Positions 34,786 through 43,867 of a stretch of DNA of 64,000 nt are shown one piece after another; position 1 is the first letter of the stretch; every line of letters starts with the position of its first letter. The position numbers were made by a program, and so were the translations under genes. The notes below the pieces were generated by a model, which was given only the letters and a program-made list of their open reading frames with translations, ran no database searches and had not been told where the DNA came from. Source of the DNA: Marinobacter piscis (GTDB taxonomy: Bacteria; Pseudomonadota; Gammaproteobacteria; Pseudomonadales; Oleiphilaceae). The stretch lies in contig NZ_VCGX01000001.1 in the NCBI RefSeq assembly GCF_007671655.1, forward strand, positions 963,917 through 1,027,916. The letters are read 5' to 3'.

Positions 34786-36387
34786 TTAGTGGCCGGCCGC
34801 CTCCCAATAGGGCGTACGCAGCTCCCGCTTCAGGATCTTGCCGATTGTGGAGCGGGGCAGCTCATCACGAAACTCAATAGCTGAGAGGCGCTGGCTTTTG
34901 CCAAGTTGCGCGTTGGCCCAGTCAAGTATTGCCGACGGTGACTCCTTCTGCCCGGGCTTCAGTACGACCAGACCCAAAGGCGTTTCTCCCCAGTGTTCAC
35001 TGGGGACGCCAATGACTGCGGTATCGTCTATGGCAGGGTGTGCAAGCAGTACCTTTTCAAGATCAACCGCATAAATGTTGAAGCCCCCCGAAATGATCAT
35101 GTCTTTGCGACGATCGAGAATAAAGACAAAGCCATCCTCATCAATGCGCCCCATATCTCCGCTGCGGTAGAAAATATCGCCTTCAGGACTTTCCCAAAGC
35201 ATTTCCCGGGTCTGCTCTGGCCGGTTTACGTAACCGCGCATCATTGAAATTGCCCGACCGACAAGTTCGCCGGTTTCGCCTGCTGGCAGCTCTCGGCCGT
35301 CTTCGTCGATGACGCGTACTTCAGCGCCTTCGGTTGGCTTGCCTACTGAACTCCATTTATCAGGATGCGCAGCGCAGTCGAGACTGGTGGATATGCCCCC
35401 CTCGGTCAGCCCGTAGACTTCCCGTATGTTGCCAGGCCAGCGTGCCATTGCATCGCGTATCACGTCCGGACGCAGGGGCGCGCTGGTGCAGAGCTTCAGC
35501 TTGAAGCTGGACAGGTCAAACTTATCAAATGTGTCGTCCGCCAGAATCCTCTGGTATTGCACAGGTACTAACATGGCGTGGGTTACGCGGTGTGTTTCTG
35601 CCAGCTCGAGAAACCGCCGGGTATCAAATTTGCCCATGATGACCAGGGTGCCACCATGAAACAGCGTAGGTAATACAGATACCAGCGTGGTGTTTGAATA
35701 CAGAGGTGTTGAAACCAGGTTGATGGCATCGCCATCTAACCCGAAGCGGCTCATACGTACCATCTGTCGTTGGCGGAACCGGTAATCATGGAGAATACCC
35801 TTGGGCGTGCCTGTCGTCCCGGAGCTGTAGATGATATTGAAGGCGTCGTCCAGGGTTACGTCCACAGGTTGCGCCTGCGTTGACGCATTGTGCACCCAAT
35901 CGCTCAGTGGCTGTCCGATTCCCTCACCGTTTTTATTCAAAGCAATAATGTGGTCGTCGGGTAATTCTTTCAGCTGGTCCCGGAACGCCTGTAAAAGTTC
36001 GCGGTTTTTTTGTGAAACAAAAAGGAAGCGCGCCCCACAGTCACTGAGCATCAGGCTCAGACTGTCAGCGCTGGCCATGCCTGAAAGCGGCACCATGCAA
36101 CCACCCGCCGTAAGCACGCCCAGGTACAGGGCGACGTAGTCTGCGCTGTTTTCTGATAATGCTGCAACAGAGTCGCCGGTTTCGAGCCCCGCCTCCCGGA
36201 GGCGGTTGGCAATCTGGTTCACCTGGTCCAGCAGAGCTTGCCAGCTCGTTGTACCTTGCTCGCTGATAAGTGCCGGGTGGTCGGGCCGGGTTGTCGCAAA
36301 CTGTTGTATGCGATGGCCGAGGACCTCTACTGGTTCATCAGGAGTAGCAGGCGCGTATACCGGCATTTGGGTCAGCTTGTTTTTCAT
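34786..36387 (-). CDS. AMP-forming acyl-CoA synthetase
   Basis: 533 residues, full length for the class. IIYSSGTTGTPKGI (about 180-193), VYGLTEGGIST (about 320), SGDMGRIDEDGFVFILDRRKDMI (about 400-422), GGFNIYAVDLEKVLLAHP and the final RSTIGKILKRELR lysine motif. Activates a carboxylic acid of unknown type. It stands alone on the minus strand and is divergent from the thioesterase at 36526, so it may answer the same regulator as that operon. Confidence 0.88.
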   Translation of the reverse strand: MKNKLTQMPVYAPATPDEPVEVLGHRIQQFATTRPDHPALISEQGTTSWQALLDQVNQIANRLREAGLETGDSVAALSENSADYVALYLGVLTAGGCMVPLSGMASADSLSLMLSDCGARFLFVSQKNRELLQAFRDQLKELPDDHIIALNKNGEGIGQPLSDWVHNASTQAQPVDVTLDDAFNIIYSSGTTGTPKGILHDYRFRQRQMVRMSRFGLDGDAINLVSTPLYSNTTLVSVLPTLFHGGTLVIMGKFDTRRFLELAETHRVTHAMLVPVQYQRILADDTFDKFDLSSFKLKLCTSAPLRPDVIRDAMARWPGNIREVYGLTEGGISTSLDCAAHPDKWSSVGKPTEGAEVRVIDEDGRELPAGETGELVGRAISMMRGYVNRPEQTREMLWESPEGDIFYRSGDMGRIDEDGFVFILDRRKDMIISGGFNIYAVDLEKVLLAHPAIDDTAVIGVPSEHWGETPLGLVVLKPGQKESPSAILDWANAQLGKSQRLSAIEFRDELPRSTIGKILKRELRTPYWEAAGH

Positions 36388-36525
36388 TTCTGCACCTCAT
36401 ACTGTTATGGTGTTTTGTCTGGTGAAATATTCTTCCGATTATGTTGACTCAAAAGCGGATGACATGCCAAATTAATGAAAAAATATAACGACAGTCTCTT
36501 TGAACCTGCCGGGAAATTAAAAACA

Positions 36526-36966
36526 ATGAGTAAGCAAGAACCTCTTTTTGTTGATAGTTCGGAATTGCCGGGTTTTCACAACCTGCTTGGCTATCGCCAG
36601 GCCTCCTGGGAGCAAGATGAAGCGGTTATCGAAGTGGAGCTGCAGCCGAGGCACCTGAATCTCGGCGGCGTTATTCATGGTGGAGTGCTTACGTCCCTGC
36701 TGGATATTGCTTTGGCTCAGGCCGGGACTTACTGCCCTTATCCCGGACGCATGCGTAAAGCGATTACCTTGTCTCTGACCACAACCTTCACCGGCCAGTG
36801 TTCGAGTGGAACCATCCGCGTGACCGGGCGTAAACGGGCCGGTGGAACACGGATATTTAACAGTACCGGAGAGGTTCATGACGACAGCGGCAACCTGCTT
36901 GCCATTGCTGAAGGCACCTTCCGGATCCGGTCGGGTAGCGAAAAGCCAGAAGGCGTACCTATCTGA
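36526..36966 (+). CDS. PaaI-type hotdog thioesterase
   Basis: 146 residues. NLGGVIHGGVLTSLLDIALAQAG (about 43-65) carries the hotdog HGG...D signature. Hydrolyses acyl- or aroyl-CoA esters; distinct from PaaI at 16707. ATG 36526 has GGGAAA upstream. An earlier in-frame ATG at 36475 is possible, but its extra residues look unlike the family. First gene of a unit with the SDR, SurE and ligase genes, 48 bases before the SDR. Confidence 0.82.
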   Translation: MSKQEPLFVDSSELPGFHNLLGYRQASWEQDEAVIEVELQPRHLNLGGVIHGGVLTSLLDIALAQAGTYCPYPGRMRKAITLSLTTTFTGQCSSGTIRVTGRKRAGGTRIFNSTGEVHDDSGNLLAIAEGTFRIRSGSEKPEGVPI

Positions 36967-37014
36967 ACATTCGTTGATAAAAACAAAAAAATAAACACTA
37001 AGAACAAGGAGCGC

Positions 37015-37785
37015 ATGATGAATAATCCGCTGTTTGACATGACCGGAAAGGTCGCCCTGATCACCGGATCAACCAAGGGCATCGGGCGCTCAATAGCCGA
37101 AGAAATGGCCCGGCTGGGGGCAAAGGTCGTTATTTCCAGCCGGAAAACCGAGGCCTGTGAGAAGGTTGCAAATGAGCTGAAGGAACAGGGTTACGAGGCG
37201 ATGGCCATCCCCTGTCACGTTGGCAAAAAAGACGATCTGCAGAACCTGGTGGATAAAACCAATGAAGCCTGGGGCAGCATCGATGTACTTGTGTGTAATG
37301 CTGCGACTAACCCGGTTTATGGTCCGACCTCTGAAATGACAGACGAAGCCTGGGATAAAATCATCGACACCAATGTTAAGGGCACGTTCTGGCTCACAAA
37401 TATGGTGCTGCCGCAAATGGCGGATAAAGGTGAGGGTGCCGTTGTGTTGCTGTCCAGCATTGCCGGAATTCGCGGCAACACAACCATTGGCACCTACGGT
37501 GTATCCAAGGCCGCAGAAGCTGCGCTGGCAAGAAACCTGGCGGTGGAATGGGGGCCGAAAGGTATCCGCATCAACAGCATTGCCCCCGGCCTGATCAAGA
37601 CTGACTTTGCCAGGGCGCTCTGGGAAGACCCGGTTCGTGTAAAGCAGGCCGAGGATAAAACGCCACTAAGAAGAATCGGCGACCCTGTTGATATCGCCGG
37701 CCTGGCGGTGTTTCTGTCAACCCGCGCCAGCGCTTATGTAACCGGCCAGACCATAGTCGCGGACGGCGGTGAAACCATCTGTTAA
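37015..37785 (+). CDS. Short-chain dehydrogenase/reductase
   Basis: 256 residues, classical SDR. Cofactor motif LITGSTKGIGRSIAEEMA (about 13-30), VLVCNAATN (about 89-97), catalytic Ser in VVLLSSIAGI (about 142) and YGVSKAA with Tyr/Lys (about 159-165). The C-terminal VTGQTIVADGGETI is FabG-like. Oxidises or reduces a hydroxy/oxo group, probably on an acid or CoA ester. Double ATG start at 37015/37018 after AAGGAGCGC. 43 bases before surE. Confidence 0.9.
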   Translation: MMNNPLFDMTGKVALITGSTKGIGRSIAEEMARLGAKVVISSRKTEACEKVANELKEQGYEAMAIPCHVGKKDDLQNLVDKTNEAWGSIDVLVCNAATNPVYGPTSEMTDEAWDKIIDTNVKGTFWLTNMVLPQMADKGEGAVVLLSSIAGIRGNTTIGTYGVSKAAEAALARNLAVEWGPKGIRINSIAPGLIKTDFARALWEDPVRVKQAEDKTPLRRIGDPVDIAGLAVFLSTRASAYVTGQTIVADGGETIC

Positions 37786-37828
37786 AGGCAAACAATAATG
37801 AATCTGATCCCAGAACTGGTGAGTTGAT

Positions 37829-38608
37829 ATGACGGCACCCATTGTAAGGCGCATTCTGATTACCAATGACGATGGCATCAATGCCCCGGGGCTGGAGAGG
37901 CTGGAGAAGATTGCCCAAAACCTGGCAGAAGAGGTCTGGGTTGTTGCTCCCGAGCATGATCGCAGTGGCGCCGGCCAGAGCATTTCGATACACGACCCTT
38001 TGCGTGTGTACGAAAAGGGCGCCAAGCGCTATGCAATTTCAGGCACTCCGGCAGACTGCGTGCTCTACTCTCTTGCTCACTGGTTTGGTGAAACGCCCCC
38101 TGACCTGGTTCTCTCGGGTGTCAATCTCGGAGCTAACATCAGTGACTCTGTGCAGTACTCGGGCACCGTGGGTGCGGTGCTCAGTGCTCAGCACATGAAC
38201 ATCCCCGCTATTGCGCTAAGCCAGGCTTTTTTGACCCGGGAAGGTATTCAGTGGTCGCCCGTTGAGCGCTTTGGCGAATCCATTATCCGGAAACTGTGGC
38301 AGCCGGGTGAGAAGCAGGCCTGGAACGTCAACTTTCCCGCCTGCGAGGTAGAAGACATAGTCTCCGCCCGCTTGTGCCACAGGTCCAGCGGCTCTATTCA
38401 GCAGCCCCGGCTGCAGGCCGGTCGTGATGCACGCAGCCTGCCATACTGGTGGTTAGGGTTTGATCGCAGCTCCCGACATATAGTTGAGCCGGACTCTGAT
38501 GTCGCTGTGCTGAGAGACAAAGCGATAGCTATCGCACCTTTGCGACACAAAGGCCCTCTTCCCGGGGGCACTAAAGAATTTGAACTGTCCGCGTTACGGA
38601 CAGGTTGA
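37829..38608 (+). CDS. surE: SurE-family 5'/3'-nucleotidase
   Basis: 259 residues, normal for SurE. Metal-site motif ILITNDDGINAPG (about 9-21), VVAPEHDRSGAGQSIS (about 37-52), ISGTPADCVLYS (about 70-81) and DLVLSGVNLGANI plus YSGTVGA (about 92-117) are all intact, so it should be an active divalent-metal phosphatase on nucleoside monophosphates or other small phosphates. Housekeeping surE normally sits by pcm, nlpD and rpoS. This copy lies between an SDR and an acyl-CoA synthetase with short gaps, so a catabolic or CoA-related phosphatase role is possible (inference). Confidence 0.9.
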   Translation: MTAPIVRRILITNDDGINAPGLERLEKIAQNLAEEVWVVAPEHDRSGAGQSISIHDPLRVYEKGAKRYAISGTPADCVLYSLAHWFGETPPDLVLSGVNLGANISDSVQYSGTVGAVLSAQHMNIPAIALSQAFLTREGIQWSPVERFGESIIRKLWQPGEKQAWNVNFPACEVEDIVSARLCHRSSGSIQQPRLQAGRDARSLPYWWLGFDRSSRHIVEPDSDVAVLRDKAIAIAPLRHKGPLPGGTKEFELSALRTG

Positions 38609-38633
38609 TTTGAACCAAGGGAGAACAATAACG

Positions 38634-40295
38634 ATGTTTACACGCCATTATTCAGTCTGGCCGGAAGACCTGCCAAAGACATTGATGCTGCCCGAAACCA
38701 GTGTTTATACCAACCTGGAGATTGCGACTCGCCGCTACCCTGACCAGATGGCTATCATTTTTTACGATGCATCCATGACCTACCGCCGCTTATTCGAAGA
38801 AGTCGAGGCGATGGCTGGATACTTGCAGGCCCAGGGTGTGAAAAAAGGTGACCGGGTGCTGCTGTACATGCAGAACTCCCCCCAGTGGGTGATTGCTTAC
38901 TATGCGATCCTACGTGCGGATGCGATTGTGGTTCCGGTGAACCCCATGAACCGGGCAGCCGAGCTTGAGCATTACATTGCGGACACCGACGCGACGCTCT
39001 GCCTGTCCGGTCAGGAGCTGGTTGACTACATCTCGCCCATGCTCGAAGCAACGAACCTGAACACCGTTGTTGTTGCTTCCTACAGCACGTACATTGATCC
39101 CGAGACGAATCTTGAATTACCGGCCGAAGTGAGCGCCCCTGCCTGGACTGGAGATAAGCCCGGAATGGTGAGCTGGGAGGCTGCCCTGGCAGCCGGTCAT
39201 GTACCCTCGGAGCATACTGCAGGTCCGCAGGATCTGGCTGTGATTCCTTATAGCTCTGGTACCACCGGGGCTCCGAAGGGGTGTATGCACACCCATCGAT
39301 CGGTGATGGCAACGGCCATGCACCGGGTGTTCTGGAGCCCGAGCACACCCGATAGTGTGCATTTGGGAACCCTGCCATTTTTCCACGTGACCGGTATGAC
39401 GAGCTCGATGAACGGGCCGATCATCACAGGTTCCACAATGGTGATAATGACCCGCTGGAACCGCACCACCGCAGCCAGGCTTATTGAGCGTTATGAGGTC
39501 AGCTCCTGGACCAATATTGTCACCATGGCGGTGGACTTCCTGTCTAATCCGGACCTCAAAAACTACGATATCAGCAGTCTCACCGCGATCAGTGGCGGGG
39601 GCGCGGCTATGCCGGCAGCGGTTGCCGAGAAACTGAAAGAGACAACGGGTCTTGATTACATTGAAGGGTACGGGCTGTCCGAAACCATGGCAGCCACTCA
39701 CATGAACCCGAGGAATAACCCAAAAGCCCAGTGTCTGGGTATACCGGCGTTTGATGTGGATAGTCGCATTATTGATGTGGATACCCTCGAAGAGAAAGGG
39801 CCTGGCGAAACCGGCGAGATTGTATCCCATGGTCCGCAGGTCACCATTGGGTACTGGAACCGGCCAGCGGAGACCGATGCAGCCTTTGTGGAGATCGATG
39901 GCAAGCGTTTCTTCCGTACCGGGGACCTGGGGTATTACGACGAAGAAGGTTACTTCTTCATGGTGGACCGGGTTAAACGGATGATTAATGCGTCCGGGTT
40001 CAAAGTATGGCCTTCTGAAGTTGAAGGGCTTATGTACCGCCACCCCGCCATTCACGAGGTATGCATTATCTCTGCCCCGGACCCCAAACGTGGGGAAACG
40101 GTCAAGGCTTGCATTGTGCTTAAGCCAGAGGCTGAGGACAGTACCAGTGCTGAAGATATTACCCGCTGGTGCAGGGAGCAGATGGCGGCCTATAAAGTGC
40201 CCACCATTGTCGAGTTTGTGGATGAGCTGCCTAAGTCGCCAACAGGAAAATTGATGTGGCGTGCGTTGCAGGAAGAAGAGTGGAAAAACGCGTAA
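38634..40295 (+). CDS. Long/medium-chain-type AMP-forming acyl-CoA synthetase
   Basis: 553 residues. VIPYSSGTTGAPKGCMHTHRS (about 200-220), EGYGLSETMAATH (about 343), FRTGDLGYYDEEGYFFMVDR (about 424-443), KRMINASGFKVWPSEVE and the end KSPTGKLMWRAL. Resembles FadD/PimA-like ligases. ATG 38634 has AAGGGAG upstream; the open frame begins earlier, inside surE. 25 bases after surE, so the fourth gene of the thioesterase-SDR-surE-ligase unit, and followed by the second ABC importer. Confidence 0.88.
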   Translation: MFTRHYSVWPEDLPKTLMLPETSVYTNLEIATRRYPDQMAIIFYDASMTYRRLFEEVEAMAGYLQAQGVKKGDRVLLYMQNSPQWVIAYYAILRADAIVVPVNPMNRAAELEHYIADTDATLCLSGQELVDYISPMLEATNLNTVVVASYSTYIDPETNLELPAEVSAPAWTGDKPGMVSWEAALAAGHVPSEHTAGPQDLAVIPYSSGTTGAPKGCMHTHRSVMATAMHRVFWSPSTPDSVHLGTLPFFHVTGMTSSMNGPIITGSTMVIMTRWNRTTAARLIERYEVSSWTNIVTMAVDFLSNPDLKNYDISSLTAISGGGAAMPAAVAEKLKETTGLDYIEGYGLSETMAATHMNPRNNPKAQCLGIPAFDVDSRIIDVDTLEEKGPGETGEIVSHGPQVTIGYWNRPAETDAAFVEIDGKRFFRTGDLGYYDEEGYFFMVDRVKRMINASGFKVWPSEVEGLMYRHPAIHEVCIISAPDPKRGETVKACIVLKPEAEDSTSAEDITRWCREQMAAYKVPTIVEFVDELPKSPTGKLMWRALQEEEWKNA

Positions 40296-40313
40296 AGGTT
40301 TAATTTGATCACA

Positions 40314-40371
40314 ACTGACGGTCCGCATGGCGAAACAGTGTTTTATTTTGTTGACATGCGGGATCGTCAGT
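40314..40371. repeat. Long interrupted inverted repeat upstream of the second ABC importer
   Basis: Arms 40314-40329 and 40355-40371 pair over ACTGACG/CGTCAGT and CGCATG/CATGCG with a small internal mismatch; the AT-rich loop is about 25 bases. It lies in the 167-base gap between the ligase stop and livH. No T-run, so it is more likely an operator or leader structure than a plain terminator. Confidence 0.5.
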
Positions 40372-40462
40372 GTAATTGTTTCCCCCTGAAGTGCAGGCAG
40401 TTTGCTGGCCAAACCTCGCCTCAGTGCTTATTCCCATAAAAACAAACAATGGAGGGGCAGAT

Positions 40463-41326
40463 TTGAGCCTTTTCTTACAACAAATAATGAACGGGCTGAC
40501 CCTGGGAAGCATATACGGTCTCGTAGCTCTCGGTCTGACTCTGGTCTATGGAATACTCCATATACCGAACTTTGCTCATGGCGCGCTCTACATGGTCGGC
40601 GCCTTCATGTCGTATTTTTTCATGGTGGATCTGGGTGTGCATTACTGGGTCGCCATGGCAGGTTCTGCCGTTGTGGTCGCGGTGCTGGCCATCCTGTGTG
40701 AGCGCCTGGTGTTCCATCCTTTGCGTCACTCGCCTCCGATTCATGACAAGATTGCCGCGATCGGCATTCTGTTGTTTCTCGAAGCCGTGGTGCAGATGTT
40801 CTGGGGGGCAGACTTCCGCCGCATGAGCTCACCGTTTACCGGCATCATGAACTTCGACGGACTGATTATCCCCGAGCAGCGTCTGCTGATTGTTGTCAGT
40901 GCCTTTGCCCTGGTGGTGGCACTGCAGCTTTTCCTGAGGAAGACCATGACGGGCGCCACGATTATTGCCATGGCGCAGAATCGCGATGGGGCATTCCTGG
41001 TAGGGATCGATTCCAACCGGGTTGCCATGATGACCTTTGCGATTTCGGGGGCGCTGGCGGCCGTCGCTGCCACGCTTTATGCGCCAATCAATCTGGTGTA
41101 CCCGGCTATGGGGCATCTGGTCATTATGAAGGCGTTTGTGATCATCATCCTCGGTGGTATGGGAAGTGTCCCCGGAGCCATTGCAGGGGGCATGATCATT
41201 GGTTTTGCTGAGGCATTTGGTGGTTTTTACATCTCTACGGCCTACAAAGATATTATCGCCTTTGGTTTGCTGGTACTGATCCTGTCATGGCGTCCGCAAG
41301 GCCTGTTTGCGAAGGGGGCACACTGA
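40463..41326 (+). CDS. livH: ABC transporter inner-membrane permease, LivH type (second importer)
   Basis: 287 residues with about eight helices. LGSIYGLVALGLTLVYGILHIPNFAHGALYM (split, about 12-42) and ILGGMGSVPGAIAGGMIIG (about 230-248) are LivH marks. Start is TTG 40463, preceded by GGAGGGG at seven bases. The frame opens at 40376, but an earlier start would add a non-hydrophobic extension covering the inverted-repeat region. First gene of livHMGF plus binding protein. Confidence 0.87.
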   Translation: MSLFLQQIMNGLTLGSIYGLVALGLTLVYGILHIPNFAHGALYMVGAFMSYFFMVDLGVHYWVAMAGSAVVVAVLAILCERLVFHPLRHSPPIHDKIAAIGILLFLEAVVQMFWGADFRRMSSPFTGIMNFDGLIIPEQRLLIVVSAFALVVALQLFLRKTMTGATIIAMAQNRDGAFLVGIDSNRVAMMTFAISGALAAVAATLYAPINLVYPAMGHLVIMKAFVIIILGGMGSVPGAIAGGMIIGFAEAFGGFYISTAYKDIIAFGLLVLILSWRPQGLFAKGAH

Positions 41327-41328
41327 CC

Positions 41329-42366
41329 ATGTTGTACAAGATCGGAACCCTATTGATGAAGCCAGGTGCCAAACTGGTGCTCCTGGCCCTTGCTATTGCT
41401 TTCCCGTTTATGGCCAGCAACGAATACCAGGTGTACGTAATGGCATCTGCATTTGTGTGGGCGATTGCAGTGTATGGCCTGAATATAATCACCGGCTATT
41501 GCGGTCAGCTTAACCTGGCCCATGGCGGTTTCTTTGCGATTGGCGCCTACACGCTGGGGCTGCTTACCGCAGATGCGGGTTGGAGCTTCTGGCCGGCGTT
41601 TATAGCTGCACTGGTTATGTCAGCCGTGCTGGGCTTTTTGGTCGGTATCGTCTCGTTACGCCTGAAAGAGCACTACTTTGCGATTTTCACTCTGTGTGTG
41701 GGTTTCATTATTTACCTGCTTATCGATAAGTGGGAGGGGCTGACCCATGGTGCCATTGGTGTAAGAGATATTGCCGCGCCCAATGGCTTCGGTGTTGTTG
41801 ATTTTACCGACACCACGCCTTTCTATTATCTGGTACTGGCTTTCCTGGTGTTTGCCATCTGGTTTATGGGACGCCTGTCCCGCTCGCTGCTGGGACGAAC
41901 ATTTCTGGCCATCCGTAACGGGGATGAGCTGGCGCAATCCCTGGGCATCAACCTGATGCGCAACAAGATACTGGCGTTTGTGCTTTCAACCGTATACGCA
42001 GGGATGGCTGGAGCGCTTTACGCCGGCATGGTGCGCATTGTCGGACCGGAAGAAGCCAACATCAACCACACCTTCGACATGATCACCTATCTGCTGGTGG
42101 GTGGCATTGGCACGCTTACAGGCCCATTGCTGGGCACCGTGGGAATTGTATGGATTACCCAGTCGCTGCAGTTCCTGGAGGAATACCGGATGATCATTTT
42201 CGGGCCGTTGCTGGTCTTGCTGGTGATTTTTGCGCCCCGTGGTATCTCAGGGTCCTTCCTGACCTGGATGCACCACAAAGCACAGTCACTGGCACCGGGT
42301 AAAAAGCGAAAGCACAGTAAAGTAACGGCTGACCAAAAGGCACGGGAGGCTGAAAGCAATGCTTAA
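41329..42366 (+). CDS. livM: ABC transporter inner-membrane permease, LivM type (second importer)
   Basis: 345 residues. [24 protein letters not shown] (about 48-71) and [20 protein letters not shown] (about 248-268) are LivM marks; the C-terminal tail is long and lysine-rich. ATG 41329 two bases after the livH stop, with GGGGG upstream. Its stop overlaps the livG start by eight bases, so translation is coupled. Confidence 0.92.
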   Translation: MLYKIGTLLMKPGAKLVLLALAIAFPFMASNEYQVYVMASAFVWAIAVYGLNIITGYCGQLNLAHGGFFAIGAYTLGLLTADAGWSFWPAFIAALVMSAVLGFLVGIVSLRLKEHYFAIFTLCVGFIIYLLIDKWEGLTHGAIGVRDIAAPNGFGVVDFTDTTPFYYLVLAFLVFAIWFMGRLSRSLLGRTFLAIRNGDELAQSLGINLMRNKILAFVLSTVYAGMAGALYAGMVRIVGPEEANINHTFDMITYLLVGGIGTLTGPLLGTVGIVWITQSLQFLEEYRMIIFGPLLVLLVIFAPRGISGSFLTWMHHKAQSLAPGKKRKHSKVTADQKAREAESNA

Positions 42367-43126
42367 GGTAGAGCACCTGACCAAGATGTTTGGCGGCCTC
42401 GCTGCCGTAAACGATGTTTCTGTCACGTTCGAAGCCGGTAAGATCAATGCGATTATCGGACCGAACGGCGCTGGCAAAAGTACCTTTTTTAACCTGATTT
42501 CGGGGCTGTATCAGCCAACATCCGGGCGGATCCTGCTGGATGGTGTTGATGTGACTAACATGCCCTCCGACAAAGTGGCGCGGCTGGGTGTCGGCCGCAC
42601 GTTCCAGACAACCAACCTGTTTGAGCAGGCAACTGTGCTGGATAACTTGATTGTTGGCCACCGGCTGCGCACACGGTCGGGTTTGTGGGACGTGCTGATC
42701 AACAGCAAGCGTCTGCAGCGTGAAGAAAAGGCTGCCCGGGATAAAGCACAGGAAGCTCTGGAGTTTGTGGAGCTTGGCCACGTTGCTGATCAGTTCATTG
42801 CGGATATAACGCAGGAGGAGCGCAAGCGCGTGGCTTTTGCGCTGGCACTGGCCACTGATCCGAAAATTGTTCTTCTGGATGAGCCTGCTGCCGGCGTGAA
42901 CCCCGAAGAAACCGAAAGTTTCGCAGCACTTATGCGCAAAATGGTGGACCGGGGACTGACCGTGTGCCTGATCGAGCACAAAATGGACATGATCATGAAT
43001 CTGGCTGACAAAATCATGGTGCTTGATCATGGCGAAAAGATTGCTGAAGGCACACCGGAAGAGATCCGCAATAACCCGGTGGTAATCGAGGCTTATCTGG
43101 GAGGTGGAGACGATGCTGCAGCTTGA
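42359..43126 (+). CDS. livG: ABC transporter ATPase, LivG type (second importer)
   Basis: 255 residues. Walker [11 protein letters not shown] near 35-44, Walker [15 protein letters not shown] near 175, switch His in LIEHKMDMI near 207. The signature motif is degenerate ([14 protein letters not shown] instead of LSGGQ), more divergent than in the first LivG. The ATPase heterodimer partner is the LivF that follows, overlapping by 14 bases. Confidence 0.92.
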   Translation: MLKVEHLTKMFGGLAAVNDVSVTFEAGKINAIIGPNGAGKSTFFNLISGLYQPTSGRILLDGVDVTNMPSDKVARLGVGRTFQTTNLFEQATVLDNLIVGHRLRTRSGLWDVLINSKRLQREEKAARDKAQEALEFVELGHVADQFIADITQEERKRVAFALALATDPKIVLLDEPAAGVNPEETESFAALMRKMVDRGLTVCLIEHKMDMIMNLADKIMVLDHGEKIAEGTPEEIRNNPVVIEAYLGGGDDAAA

Positions 43127-43820
43127 TAAGCTCGACGTGTGTTACGGCAGTTTCAAGGCGCTTTCCGATGTGTCGATGGTTGTTGAAACCGGAGAGCTGG
43201 TGGTGCTTCTGGGCGCTAATGGTGCCGGGAAAACCACGTTATTCAATGCAATCAGCGGACTGCTGAAACCCTCTGCGGGGCATATCCAGTTTGAAGATAA
43301 GCAACTTAATGGAATGAAGCCCAACGCCATTGTCAGTAGTGGCGTGGTGCAGTGCGCCGAAGGTCGGAAGCTGTTTCCCCAGATGAGCGTGATGCAAAAC
43401 CTGATGATGGGCGCGTTCGTGCACAGGCGGGACAGACAAGGCAACAAGAAACGGCTGAATGAAGTGCTGGAACTGTTTCCGATTCTGGAAGATAAGGCGC
43501 AGCAGCCTGCGGGCTCGCTGTCGGGTGGACAGCAGCAGATGGTCGCCATTGGTCGTGCCATGATGAGCCGCCCACGTTTACTCATGCTGGATGAACCGTC
43601 CCTGGGGCTGGCCCCGCTGGTCGTGAAGCAGATGTTCGAAACCATAAAGCAGATCAACAGCCTGGGAACGACGGTGTTGCTGGCTGAACAGAACGCCTTT
43701 GCTGCTTTGAAGATCGCCCACCGGGCGTATGTGATGGAAAACGGAAACCTGGTTATGGAAGGTGACCGGGAAACCATGCTGGGTAATGAGGAAGTGCGTA
43801 AAGCCTACATCGGGGCCTGA
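43113..43820 (+). CDS. livF: ABC transporter ATPase, LivF type (second importer)
   Basis: About 235 residues, normal LivF length, with no hemerythrin extension (contrast with 6543). Walker A GANGAGKTT near 36-44, LSGGQQQMVAIGRAMM near 135-150, LLMLDEPSLGLAPLV. ATG 43113 has GGAGG upstream; GTG 43104 is an alternative. The start overlaps livG. Good internal reference for the fused first copy. Confidence 0.92.
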   Translation: MLQLDKLDVCYGSFKALSDVSMVVETGELVVLLGANGAGKTTLFNAISGLLKPSAGHIQFEDKQLNGMKPNAIVSSGVVQCAEGRKLFPQMSVMQNLMMGAFVHRRDRQGNKKRLNEVLELFPILEDKAQQPAGSLSGGQQQMVAIGRAMMSRPRLLMLDEPSLGLAPLVVKQMFETIKQINSLGTTVLLAEQNAFAALKIAHRAYVMENGNLVMEGDRETMLGNEEVRKAYIGA

Positions 43821-43867
43821 GGCCCTGACATTTGATGCGTGATGAATAAAAAAACCAGGAGAAAACA

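Noticed and set aside
39117..40412. A 431-codon open frame on the minus strand
   Set aside because: Antisense to the acyl-CoA synthetase at 38634; Cys/His/Pro-rich low-sense protein with no family marks.
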